Positions 33,605-41,303 of a stretch of DNA of 64,000 bases are shown in pieces. Below the pieces are notes generated by a model. The model saw nothing but the letters and a program-made list of their open reading frames with translations, did not search any database and had not been told where the DNA came from. Position numbers and translations under genes: made by a program. The stretch comes from Rubrivirga sp046845755. Lineage in GTDB: Bacteria; Bacteroidota; Rhodothermia; Rhodothermales; Rubricoccaceae. The stretch covers positions 2,046,001 through 2,110,000 of the forward strand of contig NZ_CP177357.1 in assembly GCF_046845755.1 (NCBI RefSeq). The letters run 5' to 3'. Every line of letters starts with the position of its first letter. Position 1 is the stretch's first letter.

Positions 33605-34950
33605 CGCAGCGTCACCCCGCGGAACAGGCTCATCAGCGCGCGGCCGACGGCGTCGTTAGCCATCCGGCCGGCGAACCGCTCGGCGCCGGGCCCGAACGCG
33701 TAGAGCCCGACGTCGACGGCCGTGTGACCGCCGGTCGTCCAGCCGATGCCGGCCGGCTCACTCGCGAGGTCGCGGATGACCGGGCCGAGGGCGTACGGGT
33801 TGCCGCTGGCGACCGCGGCCCGAACCGCCTCCTCGACGCCGTCGGGCAGCGCATCCAGGCCGAGCCCTTCCCGGACGACGGCCGCAGGCGCCCCGCCGTC
33901 GGCCAGCCGGGCCGTCATCGCCTCGTAGCTGGCGATCGCCGCGAGCAGGGGCGCCGGGTCCCAGGCGTAGATCCCGTCGCGCGCGAGCGTCATCCCGCCC
34001 GTCTCGTGGTCGGCCGTCGACACGACGAGGGTGTTCCCGTCCGCAGCGGCCCAGGCGAGCGCGGCTTCGACGGCGGCGTCGTAGGCCAGGATGTCGCCGA
34101 GGTGGGCGGCGGGGTCGTTGCCGTGGCCGGCGTGGTCGATCCGCGAGCCCTCGATCATCACGAAAAAGCCCCGCTCGCGGCCGGCCGGCGAGGCCGCCAG
34201 CAGGTCGAGCGCACGCGTCGTCATCTCGGCCAGCGACGGCTGGTCGGTGCCGTCGCGGTCGATCTCGTACGCGAGGTGGGAGTCGGCCAGGAACGCGGCG
34301 GCGGGGAGGGCAGAGATTGCGTCGTAGCCCGTGCGGTCGGTCGCTACGGCCCAGCCGCGGTCCCGCATCTGGTCCACGAGCGGCGCCAGCCGGGCGCCGG
34401 TCTCGGCGTCCGCCGCGTCGTCCACGAAAAAGGTCCGGCCGCCGCCGACGAGCAGGTCCACGTCGGACAGCGCCAGTTGCCGGGCGATCTCGACCTCTTG
34501 CCCCCGCGCCTCGACGTGGGCGGCGAACGAGGCGGGCGTGGCGTGCGTGATGCGGCTGGTGGCGACGAGCCCGGTCGCGAGCCCGGCCGCCTCGGCCATC
34601 TCCAGCACGGTCCGGCACGGCCGGCGGGCGTCGGTCATCCCGATGGCGCCGTTGTACGTCTTGATGCCGCACGCGTACGCGGTCGCGCTCGCGGCCGAGT
34701 CGGTCACCCGGCTGTCGCTCGCGGAGGTCTCGACGGCCCCGACGAGCAGGCTGTCGAACGCGAGCGGGGCGCCCTTGGCGGCGGCGCCGAGCGTGGCCGA
34801 GGCGGGCCCGAAGCCGTCGGCGATCATCAGGATCACGTTCTTGGGCGGGGCGTCGGCCGCGGGCGGCGGTGCGGGGGCCTGGGCGGTCGGGGCGGCCGAG
34901 CAGGCGCCGAGCGCGAGCGCCAGCAGGAGGAGCGGGAGGCGGCGGATCAT
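33601..34950 (-). CDS. Alkaline phosphatase (PhoA superfamily lipoprotein)
   Basis: The 449-residue phosphomonoesterase has a lipobox (LALGAC, Cys17), so it is membrane-anchored outside the cytoplasm. Metal ligand Asp45 is in ILMIADGFG, the phosphorylated Ser85 in VTDSAASATAYACG, and further metal ligands lie in EGSRIDHAGHGND near 260 and STADHETGGM near 315. The C-terminal GGHTAVDVGLYAFGPGAE segment is typical of the family. The start is ATG at 34950; a TAGGCTT element lies 25 bp upstream on the minus strand. No pho box can be called by eye. Its stop shares TTAG with the interrupted membrane-protein gene. Confidence 0.94.
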   Translation of the reverse strand: MIRRLPLLLLALALGACSAAPTAQAPAPPPAADAPPKNVILMIADGFGPASATLGAAAKGAPLAFDSLLVGAVETSASDSRVTDSAASATAYACGIKTYNGAIGMTDARRPCRTVLEMAEAAGLATGLVATSRITHATPASFAAHVEARGQEVEIARQLALSDVDLLVGGGRTFFVDDAADAETGARLAPLVDQMRDRGWAVATDRTGYDAISALPAAAFLADSHLAYEIDRDGTDQPSLAEMTTRALDLLAASPAGRERGFFVMIEGSRIDHAGHGNDPAAHLGDILAYDAAVEAALAWAAADGNTLVVSTADHETGGMTLARDGIYAWDPAPLLAAIASYEAMTARLADGGAPAAVVREGLGLDALPDGVEEAVRAAVASGNPYALGPVIRDLASEPAGIGWTTGGHTAVDVGLYAFGPGAERFAGRMANDAVGRALMSLFRGVTLR

Positions 34951-35145
34951 GGCGGTGTGGTGGGGCGTGGCGGGAAGCCTACCGCGTGCCGACCGGCTCG
35001 GTGGGGCTCGAAGTGCGACAGTTGCGGTCTTCGTGCCGAATCCGAGTCGGCGGGGCCGGCCGGGCCGGGTGCCCCGCTAAACTCCCTGAACGGCGACGCG
35101 CCAGCCGCGTAGGCCTCTCCCCTCTTCCCCCTCAAACCCAAACAC

Positions 35146-36084
35146 ATGAAGATCACCGTGGTAGGCGCGGGCAACGTCGGCGCAACGGTCGCCGAGTGCG
35201 TCGCGCGCATGGACATCGTCCAGAACATCGCCCTTATCGACATCAACTCCGGCGTGGCCAAGGGCAAGGCCCTCGACCTCATGGAGGCCGCGCCGATCCA
35301 CGGGTTCGACACCGTCATCGAGGGCGGCGACGACTACGCGATCACGGCGGGCTCCGACGTGACCGTCATCACGGCCGGGCTCCCCCGCAAGGAGGGCATG
35401 ACGCGCGACGACCTCTTGAAGGTCAACTCGCAGATCGTCGCGTCCGTCACCCAGCAGGTCGCCGAGCACTCGCCGAACACGATCATCATCGTGGTCTCGA
35501 ACCCGCTCGACGTGATGACCTACGTCGCCTACATGGAGTCGGGCTTCCCGAGCCACCGCGTGATGGGCATGGCCGGCGTGCTCGACACGGCGCGCTACCG
35601 GGCGTTCCTCAAGATGGAGCTCGGCGTGTCCGTCCGCGACATCCAGGCGATGCTGCTCGGCGGCCACGGCGACTCGATGACGCCGCTCCCCCGCTTCACG
35701 ACGGTCGGCTCGCGCCCGGTCACCGAGATGATCGAGGCGTCGCGCTTGGACGAGATCATCGAGCGGACCAAGAAGGGCGGCGGCGAGATCGTCAAGCTCA
35801 TGGGCACCTCGGCGTGGTACGCCCCGGGCGCCGGCGCCGCCGAGATGGTCGAGGCCATCGTCAAGGACTCGGGCCGCGTGCTCCCCGCCGCCGCCTGGGT
35901 CTCGGGCCAGTACGGCCTGGAGGACATGTTCATCGGCGTGCCGGTGAAGCTGGGCAAGAACGGCGTCGAGGAGGTCGTCGAGCTCGACCTCAACGACAAG
36001 GAGAAGGCCGACATGCAGTCCTCGGGCGCCCACGTCCGCGAGGTCATCGAGGCCTACCAGAACCTGCCCAAGGACGACGCCTAG
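35146..36084 (+). CDS. mdh: Malate dehydrogenase (LDH-like type)
   Basis: This NAD-dependent TCA-cycle enzyme oxidises malate to oxaloacetate. The 312 residues match the LDH-like tetrameric MDH group. The Rossmann motif is VVGAGNVGATVAECVA at 5-20, with the Asp34-type acidic residue for NAD in LIDINSG; the substrate loop LPRKEGMTRDDLL at about 81-93 has Arg at the malate-discriminating position, and GGHGDSMTPL near 175 holds the catalytic His. The start is ATG at 35146 after CCCTCAAACCCAAACAC (no Shine-Dalgarno). It ends at a hairpin closely matching the one after the M36 peptidase gene. Confidence 0.97.
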   Translation: MKITVVGAGNVGATVAECVARMDIVQNIALIDINSGVAKGKALDLMEAAPIHGFDTVIEGGDDYAITAGSDVTVITAGLPRKEGMTRDDLLKVNSQIVASVTQQVAEHSPNTIIIVVSNPLDVMTYVAYMESGFPSHRVMGMAGVLDTARYRAFLKMELGVSVRDIQAMLLGGHGDSMTPLPRFTTVGSRPVTEMIEASRLDEIIERTKKGGGEIVKLMGTSAWYAPGAGAAEMVEAIVKDSGRVLPAAAWVSGQYGLEDMFIGVPVKLGKNGVEEVVELDLNDKEKADMQSSGAHVREVIEAYQNLPKDDA

Positions 36085-36107
36085 CGCCTCCGCCCGTCGA
36101 CCGCCAG

Positions 36108-36138
36108 CGGGGCGGCTCCCAGTGCGGGGGCCGCCCCG
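36108..36138 (+). terminator. Hairpin downstream of mdh
   Basis: CGGGGCGGCTCCC (36108-36120), a 5-nt loop and GGGGGCCGCCCCG (36126-36138), giving a 13-bp stem with one wobble. The tail is only TTTGCGTT, so termination may be weaker than at 39047, where the same arms recur. Confidence 0.7.
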
Positions 36139-36296
36139 TTTGCGTTCGGGTCGGGTCGCGAACGGGGACGGCGCCCTAGTGCCCGAGGACGGCGCCGGGG
36201 GGCCACGGCTCCCGGCACGAGTGCGGGGCGAGTCACAAATCCTGACGAGATGAACTCGGAATGAAGGAAAGGTGAGCCGGGCAAGAAGGGGTGCCC

Positions 36297-36302
36297 TAGG
36301 TT
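36297..36302 (+). promoter_or_regulatory. Candidate -7 element for the M36 peptidase gene
   Basis: TAGGTT, 57 bp before the ATG at 36360, in the 275-bp gap after mdh. It fits TAnnTT. The rest of that gap holds the terminator hairpin and short GACGGCGCC direct repeats, with no gene. Confidence 0.35.
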
Positions 36303-36359
36303 CCAGGCCTGCCGACGGTGCCCCGAGAGCCCGTCGATCCCCACCATCCCCCGTTCCAC

Positions 36360-39023
36360 ATGTCCCGACTGCTACGCCTCGCCCTGCTGGTGAGCCTCCT
36401 CCCCATCGCTGCCAACGCGCAGTCGCCCAGCGCCGACGCCGCGCTCGCGCACGCCCGGCAGGCCGCCAGTGCCAACGGCCTCGCGGGCGCCGACTTTGTC
36501 GTCACCGACGCCGTCCGCAGCCCGCGCTCCGGCGCCGACCACGTCTACCTCCGCCAGCAGATCGCCGGGCTCGAGGTCGTCGGCTCCGAGGCGCTCGTCG
36601 CCGTCAACAAGGGGCGGGTGGCCCACGCCGTCGGGCTGGACCGCACGGTCGGTCCGGCGGGCTTGGCCATCGGCGCGACCGCGCTGTCGGCCGCGGCCGC
36701 CGCGAACGTCGTCGCGCGGCACAACGGGCTGGGCGCGGGCGCCTTCGCCATCATCGACCGCCAGGGCGGGCCGTCGCGAGCCATCACGCTGAGCGAGGGC
36801 GGCATCGCCGCCGAGCCCATCGACGTGCGGCTGGTCTTCCGCGCGACCGAGGCCGGCGTGCGGCTGGCCTACGAGGTCCAGCTCTACCAAGCCGACGCCC
36901 AGCACGCGTGGCTCGCCTACGTCGACGCCCGGACGCGCGAGCTGATCGACCAGGTCGACCTAGTGGTCCACGACACGTTCGGCGAGGCCGCGCCGTCGCT
37001 GGCGCCCGTCCGCCAGCCCGCCCTGCCCGTCGCGACGCCCTCACCCTTCGTCGCCGCGCGCTCGGCCGTCGGCGGCTACCGCGTCTTCGCGATGCCCGAC
37101 GAGGCGCCGATCTACTCGTCCGGCCGCGTACTCGTGGCCGACCCCGACCACGCGACCGCCTCGCCCTTCGGCTGGCACGACACGAATGGCTCGGCGGGCG
37201 CCGAGTACACGATCACACGCGGCAACAACGTCCACGCGTACACCGACATCGACGCCAACAACATCCCGGACTCGGGCAGCAGCCCCGACGGCGGGTCCGG
37301 CTTGGCGTTCGACTTCCCGCTCGACCTGGGCCAGGCGCCGAGTGCGTACCGGCCCGCCTCGGTCACCAACCTGTTCTACTGGAACAACGTCATCCACGAC
37401 GTGATGTACCAGTACGGCTTCGACGAGGCGTCCGGCAACTTCCAGGTCAACAACTACGGCCGCGGCGGCGCCGGCAACGACGACGTCCGCGCCGAGGCGC
37501 AGGACGGCGGCGGGACCAACAACGCCAACTTCTTTACGCCCTCCGACGGCTCGCGGCCCCGCATGCAGATGTACATCGGGACGAACCCCGCCCCGGACGT
37601 CGACGGCAGCTTCGACAACGGCGTCGTGGTCCACGAGTACGGCCACGGCATCTCGAACCGCCTGACCGGTGGCCCCAGTCAGTCCGGCTGCCTGGGCAAC
37701 GCCGAGCAGATGGGCGAGGGCTGGAGCGACTGGTACGCCCTGCTGTTCACGATGACGCCCGGCGACGCCCGGACCGACTCGCGCGGCATCGGCAACTACC
37801 TCTTCGGCTACGGGGCGACTGGCGGCGGCATCCGCCTGGCCCCGTACGACACCGACTTCGCCGACAACGGCTACACCTACGGCAACACGGCCTCGATGTC
37901 GGCCGTCCACCAGATCGGGTTCGTCTGGGCCACGATTCTGTGGGAGGTGACCTGGGACATGATCGACGCCCACGGCTTCTCGGCGGACCTCTACAACGCG
38001 AGCGGCACGGCCGGCAACCAGGTCATGATGAACCTGGTGACCGAGGGGATGAAGTACCAGCCCTGCCAGCCCGGCTTCGTGACCGGCCGCGACGGCATCC
38101 TGGCCGCCGAGCAGGCGCTCTACGGCGGGGCCTACGCCGAGACGCTCCAGGCCGCCTTCGCGCGGCGCGGGCTCGGGTACTCCGCCGACCAGGGCTCCTC
38201 GACCCGCAACTCGGACAACGCGCAGGCCTTCGACTTGTGGCCGACCGGCGGCAACCAGCCCCCGACGGCCGCCTTCTCGGTCTCGTGCACCGGCCTGGCC
38301 TGCCAGTTCACCGACGCCAGCGCCGACGCCGACGGCTCCATCGCCTCCCACGCCTGGACGTTCGGCGACGGCGGCTCCTCGACGGCCACGAACCCGGCGC
38401 ACACCTACGGCGCCGCCGGCACGTACACGGCCTCGCTGACGGTGACCGACAACGACGGCGCGACCGCCAGCACCTCGCAGTCGGTGACGGTCTCGACAGG
38501 CCCGCCCCCGGCCTCGATCGACCTGACGGTGACCATGACCGGCGGCCGGCGCCCGAAGGCCCAGCTCCGCTGGAGCCCCGCCGACGGCGGCAAGGTGGAC
38601 GTCTTCCGCAACGGCTCGCGGATCGGCACCACCAAGGACGACGGCGCCTGGAACGACCGCAACGGCTCGGCCGGCGACGTCTACCAGGTCTGCGAGACCG
38701 ACTCGGGCGACTGCTCGAACGAGTCGACGGCCTCGCTGATGGCGAACGCCTCGGCCGGCGCCGCCGACACCGAGCTACGCGTGGCGCCCAACCCCGTCGC
38801 CTCGACGGCCCGGTTCACCTTCGGCCTCGACGACGCGTCCGACGTGGAGCTGGCGGTGTACAACGCCATCGGCCAGCGGGTGGCGCTGCTCGCCAGCGGC
38901 ACGATGGAGCCCGGCCAGCACGAGGTCCGCTTCGACGCGGGCGCGCTGCCCAGCGGCGTCTACCTCTACCGCCTGGTCGCCGACGGCGACGTGCAGACCG
39001 GCCGGCTGGTCGTGACGCGCTAG
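36360..39023 (+). CDS. M36 fungalysin-type metalloprotease with PKD and T9SS tail
   Basis: The 887-residue secreted zinc protease has a signal peptide (ending ANAQ near 21), an FTP/propeptide region to about 220, the M36 catalytic domain with zinc motif HEYGH (His425, Glu426, His429) and a downstream Glu453 in GEGWSDWYALLF, a PKD domain (about 630-712, TFGDGGSS) and a C-terminal T9SS type A sorting domain (about 803-887: APNPVASTARF, YNAIGQRV, GVYLYRLV, ending VVTR). It should cross the outer membrane by T9SS and act extracellularly. I start at ATG 36360 (MSRLLRL), which gives a clean signal peptide; GTG at 36318 is rejected. Confidence 0.96.
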   Translation: MSRLLRLALLVSLLPIAANAQSPSADAALAHARQAASANGLAGADFVVTDAVRSPRSGADHVYLRQQIAGLEVVGSEALVAVNKGRVAHAVGLDRTVGPAGLAIGATALSAAAAANVVARHNGLGAGAFAIIDRQGGPSRAITLSEGGIAAEPIDVRLVFRATEAGVRLAYEVQLYQADAQHAWLAYVDARTRELIDQVDLVVHDTFGEAAPSLAPVRQPALPVATPSPFVAARSAVGGYRVFAMPDEAPIYSSGRVLVADPDHATASPFGWHDTNGSAGAEYTITRGNNVHAYTDIDANNIPDSGSSPDGGSGLAFDFPLDLGQAPSAYRPASVTNLFYWNNVIHDVMYQYGFDEASGNFQVNNYGRGGAGNDDVRAEAQDGGGTNNANFFTPSDGSRPRMQMYIGTNPAPDVDGSFDNGVVVHEYGHGISNRLTGGPSQSGCLGNAEQMGEGWSDWYALLFTMTPGDARTDSRGIGNYLFGYGATGGGIRLAPYDTDFADNGYTYGNTASMSAVHQIGFVWATILWEVTWDMIDAHGFSADLYNASGTAGNQVMMNLVTEGMKYQPCQPGFVTGRDGILAAEQALYGGAYAETLQAAFARRGLGYSADQGSSTRNSDNAQAFDLWPTGGNQPPTAAFSVSCTGLACQFTDASADADGSIASHAWTFGDGGSSTATNPAHTYGAAGTYTASLTVTDNDGATASTSQSVTVSTGPPPASIDLTVTMTGGRRPKAQLRWSPADGGKVDVFRNGSRIGTTKDDGAWNDRNGSAGDVYQVCETDSGDCSNESTASLMANASAGAADTELRVAPNPVASTARFTFGLDDASDVELAVYNAIGQRVALLASGTMEPGQHEVRFDAGALPSGVYLYRLVADGDVQTGRLVVTR

Positions 39024-39046
39024 CGCCCCTGGCCTCCACCACCCTG

Positions 39047-39087
39047 CGGGGCGGCTCCCTTCACGGGGGCCGCCCCGTTGTTTTTTT
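39047..39087 (+). terminator. Rho-independent terminator after the M36 peptidase
   Basis: A stem of CGGGGCGGCTCCC (39047-39059) with GGGGGCCGCCCCG (39065-39077), 5-nt loop, then TTG and seven Ts. The stem arms are identical to those of the mdh hairpin at 36108. Confidence 0.93.
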
Positions 39088-39150
39088 GGCACCCGGGATA
39101 CGCGACCGGCGGGCGCTATCGTTGGCCCGGTCCCCTCACCCCCGTTTTTT

Positions 39151-39819
39151 ATGCGACTGCTCCTACTCCCCGCCCTCGCCCTGCTCGCCGTCCCCGCCCT
39201 CGCCCAGACCGACCGCGACGTGGAGGTCGAGGACGACGACGTGATCATCGAAGAGAGCGACGGCGACGGCATCCGAATCATCCGCCGTAGCGGCGAGCCC
39301 GGCGCCGACGGCCGCGAAGTCCGCGTCCGCGTCGAGCGCGACGGCCCGCGCGTGATCGTCCGCCGCGACGGCGACGGCGAGGAGATCGACGAGAACGTGT
39401 TCGAGCTCGACCTCGACGGGCCCCGCCGCATTCTCGAGCGCATCGAGCGGAGCGGCGAGATGCCGTTCGGCGGCGTTTTCCGCGAGATGATCGGCGGCCC
39501 GAGCGCCTCGCCCGAGACGCGCGCCCGGATGCGCGAGCTCGACATGCGCGCGCGCGCGCTGGCGCGCGAGGCGAGGGACGCCGAGGGCGCCGATCGGACG
39601 CGGCTCGAGCGCGAGCTCGACACCGTCTTGGGCGAGCTGTTCGACGTTCGCGGCCAGGCCCGCGCCGAGCGCGCCGAGGCCCTGCGCGAGCAGGCCGCCG
39701 AGATGCGCGCCGAGGCCGACGCTATGGACGCCGCGACGGCTGAGCGCGCCGCCCGCCGCGCCGCGCTCATCGAGGCCCGCCGCGCCGAGCTCCTGGGCGC
39801 CCCGACGGTCGATTTTTAG
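39151..39819 (+). CDS. Secreted charged coiled-coil protein
   Basis: The 222-residue product has a signal peptide (ending ALAQ near 19). The mature N-terminal half is dominated by alternating acidic and basic residues (about 20-95). The C-terminal half (about 120-215) is a long predicted helix or coiled coil rich in Arg, Glu and Ala. I do not recognise a family; a periplasmic structural or chaperone-like role is only a guess. The start is ATG at 39151. The stop overlaps the convergent Ycf48-like reading frame by the shared TTAG at 39816-39819. Confidence 0.75.
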   Translation: MRLLLLPALALLAVPALAQTDRDVEVEDDDVIIEESDGDGIRIIRRSGEPGADGREVRVRVERDGPRVIVRRDGDGEEIDENVFELDLDGPRRILERIERSGEMPFGGVFREMIGGPSASPETRARMRELDMRARALAREARDAEGADRTRLERELDTVLGELFDVRGQARAERAEALREQAAEMRAEADAMDAATAERAARRAALIEARRAELLGAPTVDF

Positions 39820-41177
39820 GCCCGAGGCGGCTCGATTCCAGATCCGGCCCGCTGGCGACGACGCTCGCGGGCCGGTCTCGCGTCGAGAGGCTCAGCGCGC
39901 GAGCACGACGGAGCCTGTGGTTCTTCGGCGGTCGCCGTCCGCAGGCGGACCGTGTAGGCGCCCGGCGCCAGCCCGGCGGGCACGGCCCACGCGGCGTCGC
40001 CGTCGGCGACCGGCTCATCGACCCCGCCGACGCGGCGCCCGAGGCCGTCGAACACGTCGATCGTCGCCGGGCCGACCGACGCCGGGTAGCGGATGCGGAC
40101 GAGGTCGCGCGCCGGGTTCGGGCTGAGGCGGAGCAGCGCCCCACCGTCGGGGCCGGCCTCGGCGAGGACGCCGCGCGCGTCGAGCCGGTGGATCTTGTGG
40201 CCCGAGGCGAACCCGATGCCGTCGATAAACTGGAAGCGGTTGACGTTCGGGTCGAGCCCCTCGCCGATCGCGAGTTGCGTCCAGGTCGCACCGCCGTCCG
40301 TCGTCATCGAGGTGGTGCCCCGGCCGCTGACCCAGCCGACGTCGGGCGTCAGGAAGCCGACGCTCTGCAGGTTGCCGTTGCCAGCGTTGGGGATGGTGAC
40401 CTCGGCCCACGACGCGCCCCCGTCGGTCGTCTTGAGAATCATGGCGTCGGGGTTGCCGTCGTACTTCTCGACCGACATGTAGCCGACCTCGGGCGTCGGG
40501 AAGCTCAGCTTCCAGCCCCACCCCGGCGTCACCGACGTAACGGTGTGGCGGACGGTCCACGTCGCGCCGCCGTCCCGCGTCTCGATCACGCGCGGGCGGA
40601 TGTCGCCGCCGAACACGCCCGTCCCGCCGACCGCGAGCCCGTGGAGCGCGTCGAAAAAGTGGACGTCGACGACGGTGTCGAGGTGGGGCGCCAGCGGGCG
40701 CGCCGTCCACGTCTGCCCGCCGTTGACGGTCTTGAGGAAGGTCGCCGGCCCGTTGTAGGTCCCCGCCCCGTAGACGACCTGGTCGGAGACGGCGAACAGG
40801 CTGCAGACCCCGTGCGTGAGCGGGTTGACTCGGAAGCTGATGTCGGTAAAGGTGCGCCCCCCGTCTCGGGTTTCGTAGAGCGTCCGCCGGTTGTCGAGGG
40901 TCCCCACCCAGCCGACCGTCGGCGAGACGAAGGCGACCGCCCGGAGGTAGTCGAAGCCGATGCTGGCGGTCTGGGTCCAGGTCGCGCCGCTGTCGAGCGT
41001 CCGGTGCACGCGGCCGGTCCCGTCGACGGTCCAGCCACGCTCGGCGTCGAGAAACGAGAGGTCCTCGCTTCGGTAGTCGTTGAACGGCGAGGCCGCCAGC
41101 TCCTGCCACACCGGCTGGGCGGCGGCAGCGGTCGCGAGAAGAGGGACCAGGAGGGCGTAGCGGAGCAGTGCGGGCAT
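39816..41177 (-). CDS. Ycf48-like BNR/propeller secreted protein, frameshifted at 3' end
   Basis: The 453-residue frame has a signal peptide (MPALLRYALLVPLLATAAAAQ, 21 residues) and repeated blades of the photosystem II assembly factor Ycf48/BNR type, with recurring DGGATWT or SGATWT motifs (about residues 60, 190, 240 and 285). A T9SS sorting domain begins near 350 (LSPNPARDLVRIRYP). The last normal strand is GAYTVRLRTATAE; the frame then runs into Arg/Pro-rich sequence. One frame over, the DNA reads RTTGSVVLAR and a stop at 39892-39894, the expected tail, so a 1-bp deletion near 39920 is likely. The start is ATG at 41177. Confidence 0.85.
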   Translation of the reverse strand: MPALLRYALLVPLLATAAAAQPVWQELAASPFNDYRSEDLSFLDAERGWTVDGTGRVHRTLDSGATWTQTASIGFDYLRAVAFVSPTVGWVGTLDNRRTLYETRDGGRTFTDISFRVNPLTHGVCSLFAVSDQVVYGAGTYNGPATFLKTVNGGQTWTARPLAPHLDTVVDVHFFDALHGLAVGGTGVFGGDIRPRVIETRDGGATWTVRHTVTSVTPGWGWKLSFPTPEVGYMSVEKYDGNPDAMILKTTDGGASWAEVTIPNAGNGNLQSVGFLTPDVGWVSGRGTTSMTTDGGATWTQLAIGEGLDPNVNRFQFIDGIGFASGHKIHRLDARGVLAEAGPDGGALLRLSPNPARDLVRIRYPASVGPATIDVFDGLGRRVGGVDEPVADGDAAWAVPAGLAPGAYTVRLRTATAEEPQAPSCSRAEPLDARPARERRRQRAGSGIEPPRA

Positions 41178-41199
41178 GGGCAAGCCGTTGTGGGGCCGC

Positions 41200-41205
41200 A
41201 AGCTA
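41200..41205 (-). promoter_or_regulatory. Candidate -7 element for the Ycf48-like gene
   Basis: TAGCTT on the minus strand, 22 bp before the ATG at 41177. It overlaps the more upstream in-frame start at 41201, which argues for the shorter protein. Confidence 0.4.
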
Positions 41206-41303
41206 GGGCGCCGCGCGGCGGGCCGCGGAACGGGATCGGGTCCCCCCCCGTGTGCCGAACGCTCCGGGGCGGGGTACCATCGGGCTGCTCACCTCCTCGC
41301 CCG

